Shown: positions 47,701 through 56,094, numbered from the stretch's first letter. The stretch is DNA of 64,000 nucleotides from Myxococcota bacterium (GCA_022842935.1 JALHOP010000002.1:248001-312000); one strand, 5' to 3'. Numbers and translations: made by a program. Notes: a model not told the origin generated them from the letters alone.

Positions 47701-48358
47701 CGCGTTGCTCGACGCTCACAGCGTCGCTCGTGCCACTCACATTGAAGGCGATCAGCTCGTAGGTGTACGTCGCGCCGGGCGTCACACCGCTGTCGATGAC
47801 GGACGATGCGTTTTGCGCAAGATCGCCAAGCTGCAGCGTCGTGCCGCTCACGTCCCGACGCACCACGCGCCAGCCGTCTTCGAAGCTGTTCGGATCATCC
47901 CAGAACAGCGTGATCTCTCCGACGGCGGTGCCACGAGCGATGAGCTCCTCGGCCGCACGCGGGATTGTCCGGATGAGCACCGGCTCGCTCGGCGGCGTCG
48001 TGCAAGTGCTGCCACCCGCGGCGCGGACCGCGCTGATGCGATACCCATACTCTTCGTCGAGGACCACACGTTGGTCGTTGAAGGCGAGCTCGACGACCTG
48101 ACCGATCTCACCCCAGGTCGGTTCACGCGACGACTGCCGCTCGACCAAGAAGCTATCGGCGTTCGTGGCCGTCGTCGTCCAGGCCAAGGTAACCGTTCCG
48201 TTGGCCTCGAGGACCACGGTCACGTCGTTGGCGCCATCGCTCGGAGCTGGGCAGCCGCGATCGGTCGCCTCACGACGCGACTCGACGTCGTGCAAGAACG
48301 ATGCATCACACGCCGATAGGGCCAAGATGACCCCGAGAGGAGCAAATCGACGCAGCAT
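44732..48358 (-). CDS. Lipoprotein with fibronectin-like domains and 14 RCC1-like blades
   Basis: 1208 residues from the ATG complementary to 48356-48358 (MLRRFAPLGVILALSAC, lipobox at Cys17). Upstream in-frame Met codons reach 48439 but place residues before the signal. Two fibronectin type III-like domains occupy about 30-235. A spacer contains a Cys pair (QRCGNC). Fourteen repeats then carry the CWG...GxLG motif of RCC1 blades (for example SCWGDDAWGQLGRG), with extra Cys in nearly every blade. Fourteen blades fit two seven-bladed propellers. It probably acts at the cell surface in protein or sugar binding. Confidence 0.88.
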   Translation of the reverse strand: MLRRFAPLGVILALSACDASFLHDVESRREATDRGCPAPSDGANDVTVVLEANGTVTLAWTTTATNADSFLVERQSSREPTWGEIGQVVELAFNDQRVVLDEEYGYRISAVRAAGGSTCTTPPSEPVLIRTIPRAAEELIARGTAVGEITLFWDDPNSFEDGWRVVRRDVSGTTLQLGDLAQNASSVIDSGVTPGATYTYELIAFNVSGTSDAVSVEQRAVTPATLVWTDPPTLDAQCTLQAFGEATYDSGASFASAIGTIAGVETPGSANGFSGPVDPTTNGSLETAWTVDDSAGGQATLSRTLLVSQEAQGRSLYRQASGEELRGEGYQPIQQRCGNCTETPPASIAMGNDFACHVTASGGVSCWGDDAWGQLGRGATDSLLGAVRPCAPGQPGTCADQPFRPVTVSAGDENACAITSDGHVWCWGNGSYLMNGTASTTTSDRPVEVCGNETCNAPLTGVTQVSVGELATCAIAAGGEVWCWGDTLDAPGNYHPPQPVCSSGSGFACPRFIAQEVSVGEDTACARSGGQVWCWGQNNVGVFGVDNSASPISQSANPVPVCVSHNGTACTDTLDDVVEIEVGYAFVCARKSDQTVVCWGNNSEGQLGTASGGTASALPSPVCTAGSGGVCTTVLTGVVSLDLAWQHACAIVGAGREAYCWGDNSVYQVTNAPTDFDVATPVCASGTSPSCPRLTGVTSLSTGEDLSCAALADGRSVCWGAYPGSGNLESPPVPHEPVVVCRDGGGVSCDRIPVASLVTVGYRFGCALTDDGMYCWGENDVGQIAVPIPATARDAGEVLIGTGADAALLTGVRMVQAGLRTACAVRVDGSVWCWGNNYSGELGLSSAGWGDMRGFARPVCVAGTGSTCASFTDAISVSVGSHHVCAVTAAGEAWCWGGEDCGELGRNVSAACDAPLGNEYNHFFGHDAVPQPHRVCRDESCQPLTDVAEVGAGRDYTCVLTRSGGVQCFGNNIFGRLGTGTNVTSEVVPRRVCDASSGICVPITNRIALRVGKYHACAIGTDGGAMCWGLDECGELGASQVTTCFSARQRNSALPVCDGPPPCTALTDIVDVAPGYRYTCVLERSGAVSCWGENYWGQLGRNFDEPDFDNARTRDSVLACSTTCNSACSTPYTDAVALSALDATTCSVSADGSIRCWGYSNSRETGSADDTGWVCSAMPSCASGDFTTCVPNDVGDTRSCQILSVAVP

Positions 48359-48363
48359 CGACG

Positions 48364-48402
48364 GTAGGGGCAAGGTCGTCATGGAGCCGGGGGTGCCCCT
48401 AC
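48364..48402. other. 9-bp perfect inverted repeat in a divergent promoter region
   Basis: GTAGGGGCA (48364-48372) and TGCCCCTAC (48394-48402) are perfect complements 21 bases apart. They lie just upstream of the RCC1 lipoprotein start and within the 100-bp gap to the divergent AtpZ-like gene. It may be an operator for both genes or a leader hairpin of the lipoprotein mRNA. Confidence 0.45.
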
Positions 48403-48458
48403 AGCTTCCTCGATCTTCGTCGTTGGTTCCAGTCGACATCGCACGCTAGAACATCCCA

Positions 48459-48728
48459 ATGGCGCAGCTTTCCGAGTCGCAGAAGATGTGGCGAATTGCC
48501 GGGAAGTACTCGGCGCTCGGCATCGAAATGACCATCGAAGTCGGCGGCTGCACCTGGCTCGGCATCTGGCTCGATCGCAAGCTCGATACCACGCCGATCT
48601 TGATGTGGGTCGGCATGGTCATCGGCTTCGGCGCGGCAATCCGGGCCGTCCAGCGCACAATCCGCGACTACAAGCGCGACACGCAAACGCATGAGGCGCC
48701 GCCCCCTGTGCGCAAAGACCTCAACTAA
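48459..48728 (+). CDS. AtpZ/AtpI-like F0 assembly or Mg2+ transport protein
   Basis: 89 residues with two membrane helices (ALGIEMTIEVGGCTWLGIWL and PILMWVGMVIGFGAAIRAVQ) joined by the LDRKLDTTP loop. This layout is the AtpZ/AtpI family (PF09527), usually encoded at the head of ATP synthase operons. It should help assemble the c-ring. Here it is isolated, about 10 kb from the F1 operon and followed by an unrelated minus-strand gene. No a or c subunit gene follows it. Confidence 0.82.
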   Translation: MAQLSESQKMWRIAGKYSALGIEMTIEVGGCTWLGIWLDRKLDTTPILMWVGMVIGFGAAIRAVQRTIRDYKRDTQTHEAPPPVRKDLN

Positions 48729-48761
48729 CCGAGGGGGCGCGATGCTCGAGCCATCGCTTGG

Positions 48762-49361
48762 CTAGAACACACCGACGATGGTCACACCCGTCCCAGTCGG
48801 TAGGACGGTGATTCGGACACTTGGCTCGGTCGCGTCCAGCACCCTTCGCGGTCGCGTAAAGATCTGGAGCTCTGTTACCGCGAGACCGATCGCCGCGCTG
48901 ATAGCGCCAGGCACGGGGCGATCCTCATGCAGCCATAGAAACGCGCCGGCTCCGAGATTGAGCGCAATACCGGGGACATGTGCGAACCAGGCACGGCCCC
49001 GGCGCTCGTCAGCTGCGGTGGCCTCGACGTCGGCGTCTTCAACTGTCCGGGCGAAGAGCCCCACAGGGGGCTGTAACAGCGTGGCTAGAAGCCCCACCCC
49101 CGCGGTGACCGCTCCGACGCGTGAATCAGCCCTTACCCCTGGGTCGTCGGCCAGGAGGGCCATCGGCAGGCGCACACCGAGTGCGACCGCGAACGCGCTG
49201 CTCCACCCAAAGTACCAAATGCGCGCGTCCCGACGATCAAGCGCCAACGCAGCGGCGCTGGCATCAGTGGCGGGGTGCGCCGAGGCCACACGCGCCAAGC
49301 CAAGAACCACAAGCATGACAGCCAGAGTCCAGCGCGAAACGCGGACCACCGAGTGCGACAA
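48762..49361 (-). CDS. Hypothetical membrane protein with signal peptide
   Basis: 199 residues. The N-terminus SRWTLAVMLVVLGLARVASA is a signal peptide or first membrane helix. Further hydrophobic segments lie around 48-70, 84-103, 130-145 and 150-170. No family recognised. It is convergent with the AtpZ-like gene. The start (ATG complementary to 49359-49361) is the first in frame. It may have no link to its neighbours. Confidence 0.6.
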   Translation of the reverse strand: MSHSVVRVSRWTLAVMLVVLGLARVASAHPATDASAAALALDRRDARIWYFGWSSAFAVALGVRLPMALLADDPGVRADSRVGAVTAGVGLLATLLQPPVGLFARTVEDADVEATAADERRGRAWFAHVPGIALNLGAGAFLWLHEDRPVPGAISAAIGLAVTELQIFTRPRRVLDATEPSVRITVLPTGTGVTIVGVF

Positions 49362-49518
49362 AGGTGACGCTCCTTGAGAAGGTAGACACTGTCTACCTGA
49401 CGCACTTCGAAGTCAACCCGACACACAACTGGGATGCGCTAGCCCGAAGTGCGTCTTGCCAAATGCAACGAGAGGCGGCCCGTGGACGACACGAGCGACG
49501 ACGCGATCGAGTCCTGGG

Positions 49519-50328
49519 TCAAAGACCGAGGGCGAGCTGCGCCGCGGCTTGCGGTCGCAGCCCCAGTCTCTCGGCGATGGGCGCAAACGAGCGCCGATGG
49601 ATGGCACAGGGGCCAAGCCTATCGAGCGCCGCAAAGTGCTCGGGCGCGCTGTAGCCTTTGTGCGAATGAAATCCGTAGCCGGGAAACTGTTCGCTATAGC
49701 GAACCATGAGGGCGTCGCGATGAACCTTGGCGAGGATCGCGGCCGCCGCGATCGACTGTGACAGAGTATCGCCCTTGATGATGGCGGTCTGCCGACACGA
49801 CACTCCAGGAACCCGGCGAGCGTCGACCAACACGTGGTCGGGCGCTTGGTTGAGACCAATCACCGCGCGACGCATCGCCTCGAGCGCCGCATGGTAGATG
49901 TTCAAGCGATCGATGACATCGACGTCGCAGCTCGCAACCGCGTAGGCCACGGCGCGCGCTCGGATCTCTTCGGCGAGACGCTCGCGCGTCGAAGCGTCGA
50001 GCTTCTTGCTGTCGTCGATCCCCGCGATCGAGGTGCCCGGAGGCAAGATGACCGCCGCGGCGACGACAGGACCGGCCAGCGGCCCGGTGCCAACTTCGTC
50101 GCAGCCAGCGACGAGCAGACCTGACTGCCAAAGCGGTCGCTCGTAGTTGAGCATGCACGCGACACGCTCGGCTTCGGCTTGCAGGTGTGCGCGTTCTTCA
50201 CGCCGCCGCGCGAGCTCGCGAGCCGCGATGGCTCGAACCCCGGCACGCTCGTCGCGCGTGAGCTTGCGAAGGCTGCCGTCCGACAAGCTCGGCAGTTTTT
50301 CGCGAATCTCGCCAACGGTGGCCTTCAC
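49519..50328 (-). CDS. rnhB: Ribonuclease HII with N-terminal extension
   Basis: 269 residues from the GTG complementary to 50326-50328. An earlier ATG (50550) would overlap the preceding gene and add a poor tract. Residues 1-65 are a helical Arg-rich extension. The catalytic domain starts LLVAGCDEVGTGPLAGPVV with the first Asp-Glu pair. It continues with IAGIDDSKKLD, HVLVDARRV (third acidic residue) and ILAKVHRDALM (fourth). It nicks DNA at embedded ribonucleotides. The usual GRG or GKG motif after the DE pair reads GTG here. Confidence 0.9.
   Translation of the reverse strand: MKATVGEIREKLPSLSDGSLRKLTRDERAGVRAIAARELARRREERAHLQAEAERVACMLNYERPLWQSGLLVAGCDEVGTGPLAGPVVAAAVILPPGTSIAGIDDSKKLDASTRERLAEEIRARAVAYAVASCDVDVIDRLNIYHAALEAMRRAVIGLNQAPDHVLVDARRVPGVSCRQTAIIKGDTLSQSIAAAAILAKVHRDALMVRYSEQFPGYGFHSHKGYSAPEHFAALDRLGPCAIHRRSFAPIAERLGLRPQAAAQLALGL
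49692..49701. repeat. CGCTATAGCG palindrome, copy 1 of 3
   Basis: It sits inside a longer perfect 16-bp palindrome, GTTCGCTATAGCGAAC (49689-49704), within rnhB. The same 10-mer recurs at 58141-58150 and 63621-63630 and was not noticed elsewhere. Role unknown. Confidence 0.4.
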
Positions 50329-50380
50329 GGCATGTGTTAGATCGGACTGGGATCGCGCCGTCAAGGGTGAAGGAACGCGA

Positions 50381-51964
50381 TCACCAGGCGACGTCGAGCC
50401 TCGGGCCCACCTCGATCTCACGCGAAGCAAACCAAGCGAAGTCTTGAGAGCCCAAGTCGGCGCTCGAGCGAATCGAAAGCGAGAGCCGGCCATCTCCAGC
50501 CGCGGCTGTTCGCACTGCGTCGGTGAGGTCGATGACAGCGACGCCACCAACTGCGGGAACCTCGAACGTCGTGATTGCCTCGCCGACCGCGGGCTGCGTG
50601 TTCCACGTGAGAGTGTATTCGCTCCAGCTGTCGTCGGTCACCGCATAGATAGTGTGCTCGATGACCCCGGGGTCAATCAGACCGTTTTCGGTGACCGTCA
50701 GGCGGAGCTGGGCCGAGGCGATATCAGCCATGCCTGAGACATCGAAGCGAACATAGCCATAGCGCGCCGTATCCAGGTTTGGGTCGTTCTTGATGACGAG
50801 CTTGTTCGTGTCCGAGAAGTTCTCGCCTGCGGCGGCACCGCCCTGCACGTAGGTGTCGGCCTCTGCCCGCACGGTGATGGGGGTCGCGCCATTTTGTGCG
50901 CGGTAGAGCCCGAGCGTTTCGCCGTTCCCCAGGGCCCGCGTGTAAACCCGCACGTCGTCGACGGCTCCAACGAAGAAGTTGCTGACCAATGCCGACGCTT
51001 CCGAGGCGCCGAGCACGATACGGGAGGCGGGGTCGAGTTGCTGCACCGGCGTGGTCGCCGTGACGTTCAAGGCGCCATCCACGTAGAGACGCGGCGGGCT
51101 ACCATCCGCGAAGGCGAGCGCCACGTGGTGCCAAGCGCCGTCGCGAAAGCTCCCGAAGGCCTGCAAGTTCGCGTTGCCTGCGACACCGCGCACCCGCGCC
51201 GACAGGTTGCCAGCGACGTCGAAGAAGATGGCGACATTACTCGGCCCTGTGCCGCCGTGGCCGTAGAGCACCGCGGTTCCCGGGCCGGGCGGCCCCTGGG
51301 TCGTCGAGAACCAAAGCGCGATGGTGCCTTCGCTACCGTATTGCAGGTCGTCGGCGACAGCGAAGCTATCGAGCCCCTGAAACGCGAGCGCCCCCATGAG
51401 CTGTCCGCTTTGGCGAGCAGCATTGACGATCGATGCGTCGAGGCCGGTCGACGACGTGTCATAGGCGACGTCGCCACTCGCCTCGTCCAACTTGAGGTAC
51501 CAGCGGAGCGACGCGATGTCCGCGGGCACGCAAACTCCACCCGCGCATTGACCGACGGAACACGCGACACCGTCTGCGAGGCTCGCGTCCGCTGAGCAGA
51601 CGCCAGCGTCCGCAACGCAACGCTCGACCAGGTCGCACTCGTCACGCGAAGCCCCGCAGACCGTCTCTGCGGGGGCGGCGTCGTGGCGGCACGCACCCGT
51701 GCCGTCGCAGCTATCGATCGTACACGTCTCGGCGTCGTCACACTCCTCACCTGGCCCGTCGGGGACGCAAGCGTTCTCGGCGGGACAACTTTCGCCCTTA
51801 CACGCGTCCTCGCAGACACCCGCGACGCAGCTCTGGCCGTCACGACAATTGCCGTCGTTGTTGCACGCCTCGCTGGTAACGCAACGCGCCGACGCAACAC
51901 AGACAATCGCGAGGGACACGACCCGCACCCAACGCCATGGTCCAATGCTCGTCGATCCCACCAT
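50381..51964 (-). CDS. Secreted Cys-rich protein with LamG-like and DNRLRE-like domains
   Basis: 527 residues. A signal segment (VVSLAIVCVASARC) precedes a Cys-rich region of about 120 residues with short CxxxG loops (CRDGQSCVAGVCEDAC and others). Residues of about 155-350 look like a LamG/concanavalin A-type jelly roll (WYLKLDEASGDVAYDTS, GTIALWFSTTQG, WHHVALAFADG). The C-terminal 160 residues start with ADTYVQGG and match the DNRLRE/CBM96 type common in secreted proteins (YGYVRFDVSGM, YTLTWNTQPAVG). Probably a surface adhesin or glycan-binding protein. It ends 52 bases before rnhB. Confidence 0.82.
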   Translation of the reverse strand: MVGSTSIGPWRWVRVVSLAIVCVASARCVTSEACNNDGNCRDGQSCVAGVCEDACKGESCPAENACVPDGPGEECDDAETCTIDSCDGTGACRHDAAPAETVCGASRDECDLVERCVADAGVCSADASLADGVACSVGQCAGGVCVPADIASLRWYLKLDEASGDVAYDTSSTGLDASIVNAARQSGQLMGALAFQGLDSFAVADDLQYGSEGTIALWFSTTQGPPGPGTAVLYGHGGTGPSNVAIFFDVAGNLSARVRGVAGNANLQAFGSFRDGAWHHVALAFADGSPPRLYVDGALNVTATTPVQQLDPASRIVLGASEASALVSNFFVGAVDDVRVYTRALGNGETLGLYRAQNGATPITVRAEADTYVQGGAAAGENFSDTNKLVIKNDPNLDTARYGYVRFDVSGMADIASAQLRLTVTENGLIDPGVIEHTIYAVTDDSWSEYTLTWNTQPAVGEAITTFEVPAVGGVAVIDLTDAVRTAAAGDGRLSLSIRSSADLGSQDFAWFASREIEVGPRLDVAW

Positions 51965-52013
51965 GGAGGTCTCCCAAGAGAAGCACGCGCAGCCGCCAGG
52001 CGCCCCCGTCAGC

Positions 52014-53402
52014 TCAAGACAGAGGCCAAACCTTACCAGGGTTCATGATGTTCTTGGGGTCGAACACGCCTTTGATGCGCCGCTGCAGGGCGATGACCTC
52101 GCGCGATTGTTCGAGCTCGAGCTCGTCACGCTTGGTGAGGCCAACACCGTGCTCGCCGCTCATGGTGCCGCCCATCGACACGACGCGCTTCATGAGCTCC
52201 AAGCGCACGACGTTCGCCGACCGGCGTTGCTCGGCGGACTCACACAGGAAATTGATATGCAGATTGCCGTCCCCGAGGTGTCCATAGGCGGCGGTGCGCA
52301 TCCCGGTCTTCTCGGCGGCTGTGGCGGTCTGTGCGAGCAAATCGGCGATGCGGCTGCGTGGTACGGCAATGTCGTCCGAGAACTTCAGTGGGTAGCGCTC
52401 TTTCAGGGAGCTCGACACCAAACGCCGCCCGCGCCGCAGATTGTCGCGCTCCTTGTCGCTACGGCCAATGATGGCATTGAGCGCACCCGCCTCGACCGCG
52501 ATCTCACACATCTTGAGGAGATCGCTCTCGGCGCGCTCGGCATCTCCGTCCGACTCGAGCAGCATGCACGCTTTAGCGGATGCGTCGATGGGAAACGCGA
52601 CCTTCGGACGAACCACTTCGATGGCCACTGGGTCGAGCAGCTCCATCATGCGCGGCGTGAAGCCGGCGGCGAAGATCTTCTCGGCGGCTTTCGAGGCGAC
52701 GTGGACGTCCGCGAAGTCGAGCCAGGCGGTCTCGACCGCGCGTGGCGCGGGGATGATGTGCATGGTCGCCTCGGTGACGAGACCTAGGGTCCCTTCCGAG
52801 CCGACGATGAGCGACGTGAGATCGAGCCCAACGACGCCCTTGAGCGAATGTTTGCCGGTGCGAATGACCTCACCGCCCGCGAGGACCATTTGGAGTCCCC
52901 ATACGTAACGCTGGGTGACACCGTATTTCACGGCGCGCGGACCGCCAGCGTTGGTGGCGATGTTGCCACCGATGGTCGACGACTCCCAGCTCGAGGGGTC
53001 GGGAGGGTAGAACAGGCCGTGTTCGTTCGCCGCGCGATCGAGGTCGCGCGTGATGACGCCCGGCTGCACGACGGCATAGAGATCTTGCGGCCGCACTTCG
53101 AGGATCTTGTTCATGCCGGTGAGGTCGACGACGACCTCGCCTTCCGTCGGGATGCCTGCCCCTGCTTTGCCGGTGCCACCGCCGCGCGCGATAAGTGGGA
53201 CACCAAGGTCGTGCGCTTCGCGGGCGACCAACGAAACTTCTTCGACGGTGAGAGGCTTCACCACCGCGGACGGCATACCGTCCGGAAGCCCCGATTCGTC
53301 GCCCGCCGCAGCGGTCAATATTTCAGATTCGGTCGAAACCCGGTTGCCCAAGGTCCTGCCGATGCGGGTCAAAAACGTCTCGAGCCCTTGCGGTCGCTTC
53401 AC
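52014..53402 (-). CDS. FAD-linked oxidase (glycolate/D-lactate oxidase GlcD type)
   Basis: 462 residues. The FAD-binding domain has PLIARGGGTGKAGAGIP and DPSSWESSTIGGNIATNAGG, then GSEGTLGLVTEA. The cap domain shows AYGHLGDGNLHINFL and MGGTMSGEHGVGLTK, whose His residues hold the substrate. It should oxidise a 2-hydroxy acid such as glycolate or D-lactate. It is divergent from the DHH gene across 129 bases. No GlcE/GlcF partner lies nearby, so it may work alone. Confidence 0.92.
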   Translation of the reverse strand: MKRPQGLETFLTRIGRTLGNRVSTESEILTAAAGDESGLPDGMPSAVVKPLTVEEVSLVAREAHDLGVPLIARGGGTGKAGAGIPTEGEVVVDLTGMNKILEVRPQDLYAVVQPGVITRDLDRAANEHGLFYPPDPSSWESSTIGGNIATNAGGPRAVKYGVTQRYVWGLQMVLAGGEVIRTGKHSLKGVVGLDLTSLIVGSEGTLGLVTEATMHIIPAPRAVETAWLDFADVHVASKAAEKIFAAGFTPRMMELLDPVAIEVVRPKVAFPIDASAKACMLLESDGDAERAESDLLKMCEIAVEAGALNAIIGRSDKERDNLRRGRRLVSSSLKERYPLKFSDDIAVPRSRIADLLAQTATAAEKTGMRTAAYGHLGDGNLHINFLCESAEQRRSANVVRLELMKRVVSMGGTMSGEHGVGLTKRDELELEQSREVIALQRRIKGVFDPKNIMNPGKVWPLS

Positions 53403-53531
53403 GGGCGGGCATACTGCGCGAGCGGCACCAGGGACACAAGTGGAGCCGAAACCGCAAGCAAATCAGTGACTTGAGGGGGGCTTTGCCGTCTTCCTTGTTG
53501 CCCCCTCCCGATGCGCCTACACTAGGCCTCC

Positions 53532-54614
53532 ATGGAAGCACACGAGGAGCTGCCGCGCCTCTCCCCCGTGAAGTCACCTGCGGAGCAGCTGCGCGACATC
53601 TTGGTAGGCCATCGTGGCGAACGCCACGTAATCGCCATCCGCGGCTATCCGGACCCGGACAGCATCGGCAGCGCCATGGCGCACGGCTACATCTGCCAGC
53701 AGCACAACATCGAACCGACCATCCTTTATTTCGACGACATCTCGCATCACGAGAATCGCGCCTTGGTGAAAAAGCTCGCCATCGACATGGTGCGCTACTC
53801 CGAGGGCATCGATCTATCGAGCTACGATCGCATGGCGCTCGTCGACGCGCAGATGCTCGACCTGCCGCCCGAGCTCGAGCACATGCCGATGGTCAGCATC
53901 GTCGACCATCACAAGCTGCAAGGTGACGTGAACGCCGAGTTCATCGACATCCGCGAGGAGTCTGGCTCGACCAGCTCCATCTACGCCGAGTACCTGGCGC
54001 AGGGCGTCTCACCTAACTTCGACAAAGAAGACCCATCGGCCGGCAAGCTCGCCTCTGCTCTCCTCTACGGCATTCGCTCCGACACCGACGACTATCTCTT
54101 GGCCCGCGAGATCGACTATCGCGCCGCCGCGTTCCTCGCGCCGTTCGCCGATCTCGATCTCCTCAAAGCCATCTCCATGCAAAGCATCTCGCCGCGCACC
54201 ATGGAGATCACGCAGCGCGCCTACGCCAACAAGGTCATCGCCGACACATTCTTGCTGGCTGGCGTCGGCTATGTGCGTGACGAAGACCGCGACAGCATCG
54301 GCCAGGCGGCGGACTACCTGCTCAAGCGTGAAGGCATCGACACCGTCATTTGCTACGGCATCGTCAACAATCAGTTCGTCGACGGCTCGCTGCGCACAAC
54401 CTCGAACGTCGTCGACCCCGACCGCTTCTTGAAGGAGCTCTTCGGGCAAGACGCGCACGGCATGTTCTACGGTGGCGGCCGTACGGACAAAGGCGCCTTC
54501 AAGATACCGCTCGGGCCCTTCGCGCGTTGCGGCGATCGCGATCTGCTGTGGCGGATGGTCCAACGCACCATCGAGGACCTGTTCTTCAACAAGATCGGCA
54601 TCAGCCGCGAATAG
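53532..54614 (+). CDS. DHH/DHHA1 phosphoesterase
   Basis: 360 residues. Motifs: PDPDSIGSA (motif I), LVDAQ (II), VDHHK (III, the DHH), then a DHHA1 domain with FYGGGRTDKGAFKIPLG. The family includes NrnA-type oligoribonucleases and PAP or cyclic-dinucleotide phosphatases. The first motif normally starts HxxPD; here it reads RGYPDPD, so the first metal-binding His is replaced by Arg. Substrate cannot be told. The ATG at 53532 is the first in frame. A convergent gene starts 29 bases after its stop. Confidence 0.85.
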   Translation: MEAHEELPRLSPVKSPAEQLRDILVGHRGERHVIAIRGYPDPDSIGSAMAHGYICQQHNIEPTILYFDDISHHENRALVKKLAIDMVRYSEGIDLSSYDRMALVDAQMLDLPPELEHMPMVSIVDHHKLQGDVNAEFIDIREESGSTSSIYAEYLAQGVSPNFDKEDPSAGKLASALLYGIRSDTDDYLLAREIDYRAAAFLAPFADLDLLKAISMQSISPRTMEITQRAYANKVIADTFLLAGVGYVRDEDRDSIGQAADYLLKREGIDTVICYGIVNNQFVDGSLRTTSNVVDPDRFLKELFGQDAHGMFYGGGRTDKGAFKIPLGPFARCGDRDLLWRMVQRTIEDLFFNKIGISRE

Positions 54615-54643
54615 ACGTTTGCCTCGTAGCCCTGAGCAAGAGG

Positions 54644-56011
54644 TCAGGCCGCGAGGGCACGCGCCAGGTCGGCAAAACGCAGACGACGGTGCGCGCTGAT
54701 GAATCCCTGCGCAAGATGACTGCGCGCCTTTCCAAAGAAGATGGTTGCGTCGGAGCGACCGCCAGCGAGAAGCGCTGCGGCGCCAGCGAGTAGCCAGCCA
54801 TCGGGGCGATCGACGAGCAAGGTCTCGAGAAGGTGCAACGACCGCGCAGCCTCGCCGCTGTCGAGCACCGCCTCGGCCAGGAGCAAGCGTGATTCGAGGT
54901 CATCGGGTCGTTCGTCGAGCGCGGCCTGCGCGGCGGTCATGGCTTCGCGCGGTCTGCCGAGCATGATGAGAAGCGCGGCCCGTCGGCGATGCGCAGCCCA
55001 CGAGGTCGAGCCGCTGACTAGACGTTCGGTGACTGGCTTGTCCGCGAAAGCGGCAGCAGCCTCCTGCGCCGCGATAGCATCCTCGAGGAGCCGACGCCGC
55101 GCTTCAGGAACGGCGCGCAGCGCGGCCAGCTCGAGCGCGCAGCCTTTCAGGTGCAGGAGATCTGGCCCCATAGACTCGAGCTCAGCCGCGCGTTCTGCGG
55201 TTTCCACAGCGACGTCGGGTCGGCCAACCGACAGCGCGTGGACCGCTCGAGCGACCGCCAAACGTTGGATCGAACGAAAGCGCGGCTGGTCTGCGATATG
55301 CCGCCAGCCCGCCTCGATCACCTGGCCAGCTTCGTCGTTTTCACCTGCGTTCAGCAGCTCGAGCGCGAGGTAGCCGTAGGCGACGATGTTCGTGGGCTCG
55401 TCGGCGATGCGTTTTCGCAACAGGCGCAAGTTCCGGTCGTCTTTGCTACGCGCGATCCGCACCTCGTGCACGGCACCGTAGTGCACGATGTCGACGGGAA
55501 GCGCAGTGAGCTTGCCCCTTTGCTCGGCGATCGACTCCGCGACGCTCTCGTGAATGACGCCGCGATATACCGTCGCTTCAGTCCGCCGGAACAGACGCGG
55601 CAGATGAATCGGCTCGCCCATGCGAGCGATCCCAGAAAGCACCTGGGCTTCTGCGGCGATGCGACTGTTCGCGTTGTGCAAGGGCAAGACCGCGAGGTCG
55701 AAATCAGCGCGGTTGACGACGCGGCGCAACGTCTTGACGCTGCTTGCCGCGAGACGCTCGTCGGCGTCGAGCTGTAACACGTAGTCCCCGGTTGCGGCCT
55801 TGAGCGCTTCGTTGCGTGGTGCGGCGAAGTCGTCGTCCCAAGGGCGGTGGATGACATGGGCGCCAAAGCTCTCGGCGATGCTCACGGTGGCGTCGGTACT
55901 CCCGGTGTCGACGAGAACGATCTCGTCAACCACGCCCTGAACTGAGCGCAGGCAGTCACCGAGCATCTCGGCTTCGTTGCGCGCGATCATGCAGAGCGAC
56001 AGCCGCGGCAT
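54644..56011 (-). CDS. GT2 glycosyltransferase with C-terminal TPR-like repeats
   Basis: 455 residues. Residues 1 to about 230 are a GT2 domain of the SunS/TPR type: LCMIARNEAEML, LVDTGSTDAT, PWDDDFAAPRNEAL and QLDADERL. The rest is helical with a TPR-like pattern (for example ALLIMLGRPREAMTAAQAAL and LLLAEAVLDSGEAARSLHLL). Such proteins often glycosylate proteins or peptides rather than lipids. It shares a divergent 181-bp region with the lipoprotein at 56193. That region carries a 26-bp element repeated at 60076. Confidence 0.85.
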   Translation of the reverse strand: MPRLSLCMIARNEAEMLGDCLRSVQGVVDEIVLVDTGSTDATVSIAESFGAHVIHRPWDDDFAAPRNEALKAATGDYVLQLDADERLAASSVKTLRRVVNRADFDLAVLPLHNANSRIAAEAQVLSGIARMGEPIHLPRLFRRTEATVYRGVIHESVAESIAEQRGKLTALPVDIVHYGAVHEVRIARSKDDRNLRLLRKRIADEPTNIVAYGYLALELLNAGENDEAGQVIEAGWRHIADQPRFRSIQRLAVARAVHALSVGRPDVAVETAERAAELESMGPDLLHLKGCALELAALRAVPEARRRLLEDAIAAQEAAAAFADKPVTERLVSGSTSWAAHRRRAALLIMLGRPREAMTAAQAALDERPDDLESRLLLAEAVLDSGEAARSLHLLETLLVDRPDGWLLAGAAALLAGGRSDATIFFGKARSHLAQGFISAHRRLRFADLARALAA

Positions 56012-56068
56012 CGCGATCCTCCGAGGGTTGTTCGGCTCTACGGCGCGCTGACGGCGCGCATTGAGCGT

Positions 56069-56094
56069 TTTCGGTGTGGGTCAACGAACCACTC
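56069..56094. promoter_or_regulatory. Shared intergenic element, copy 1
   Basis: The element begins TTTCGGTGTGGGTCAACG, then A, then ACCACTC. It matches 60076-60101 at 25 of 26 positions. Both copies lie in divergent gaps, 58 bp (here) and 78 bp upstream of the minus-strand gene. GTGG and CCAC at its ends form a short imperfect dyad, as in a protein-binding site. Confidence 0.5.
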
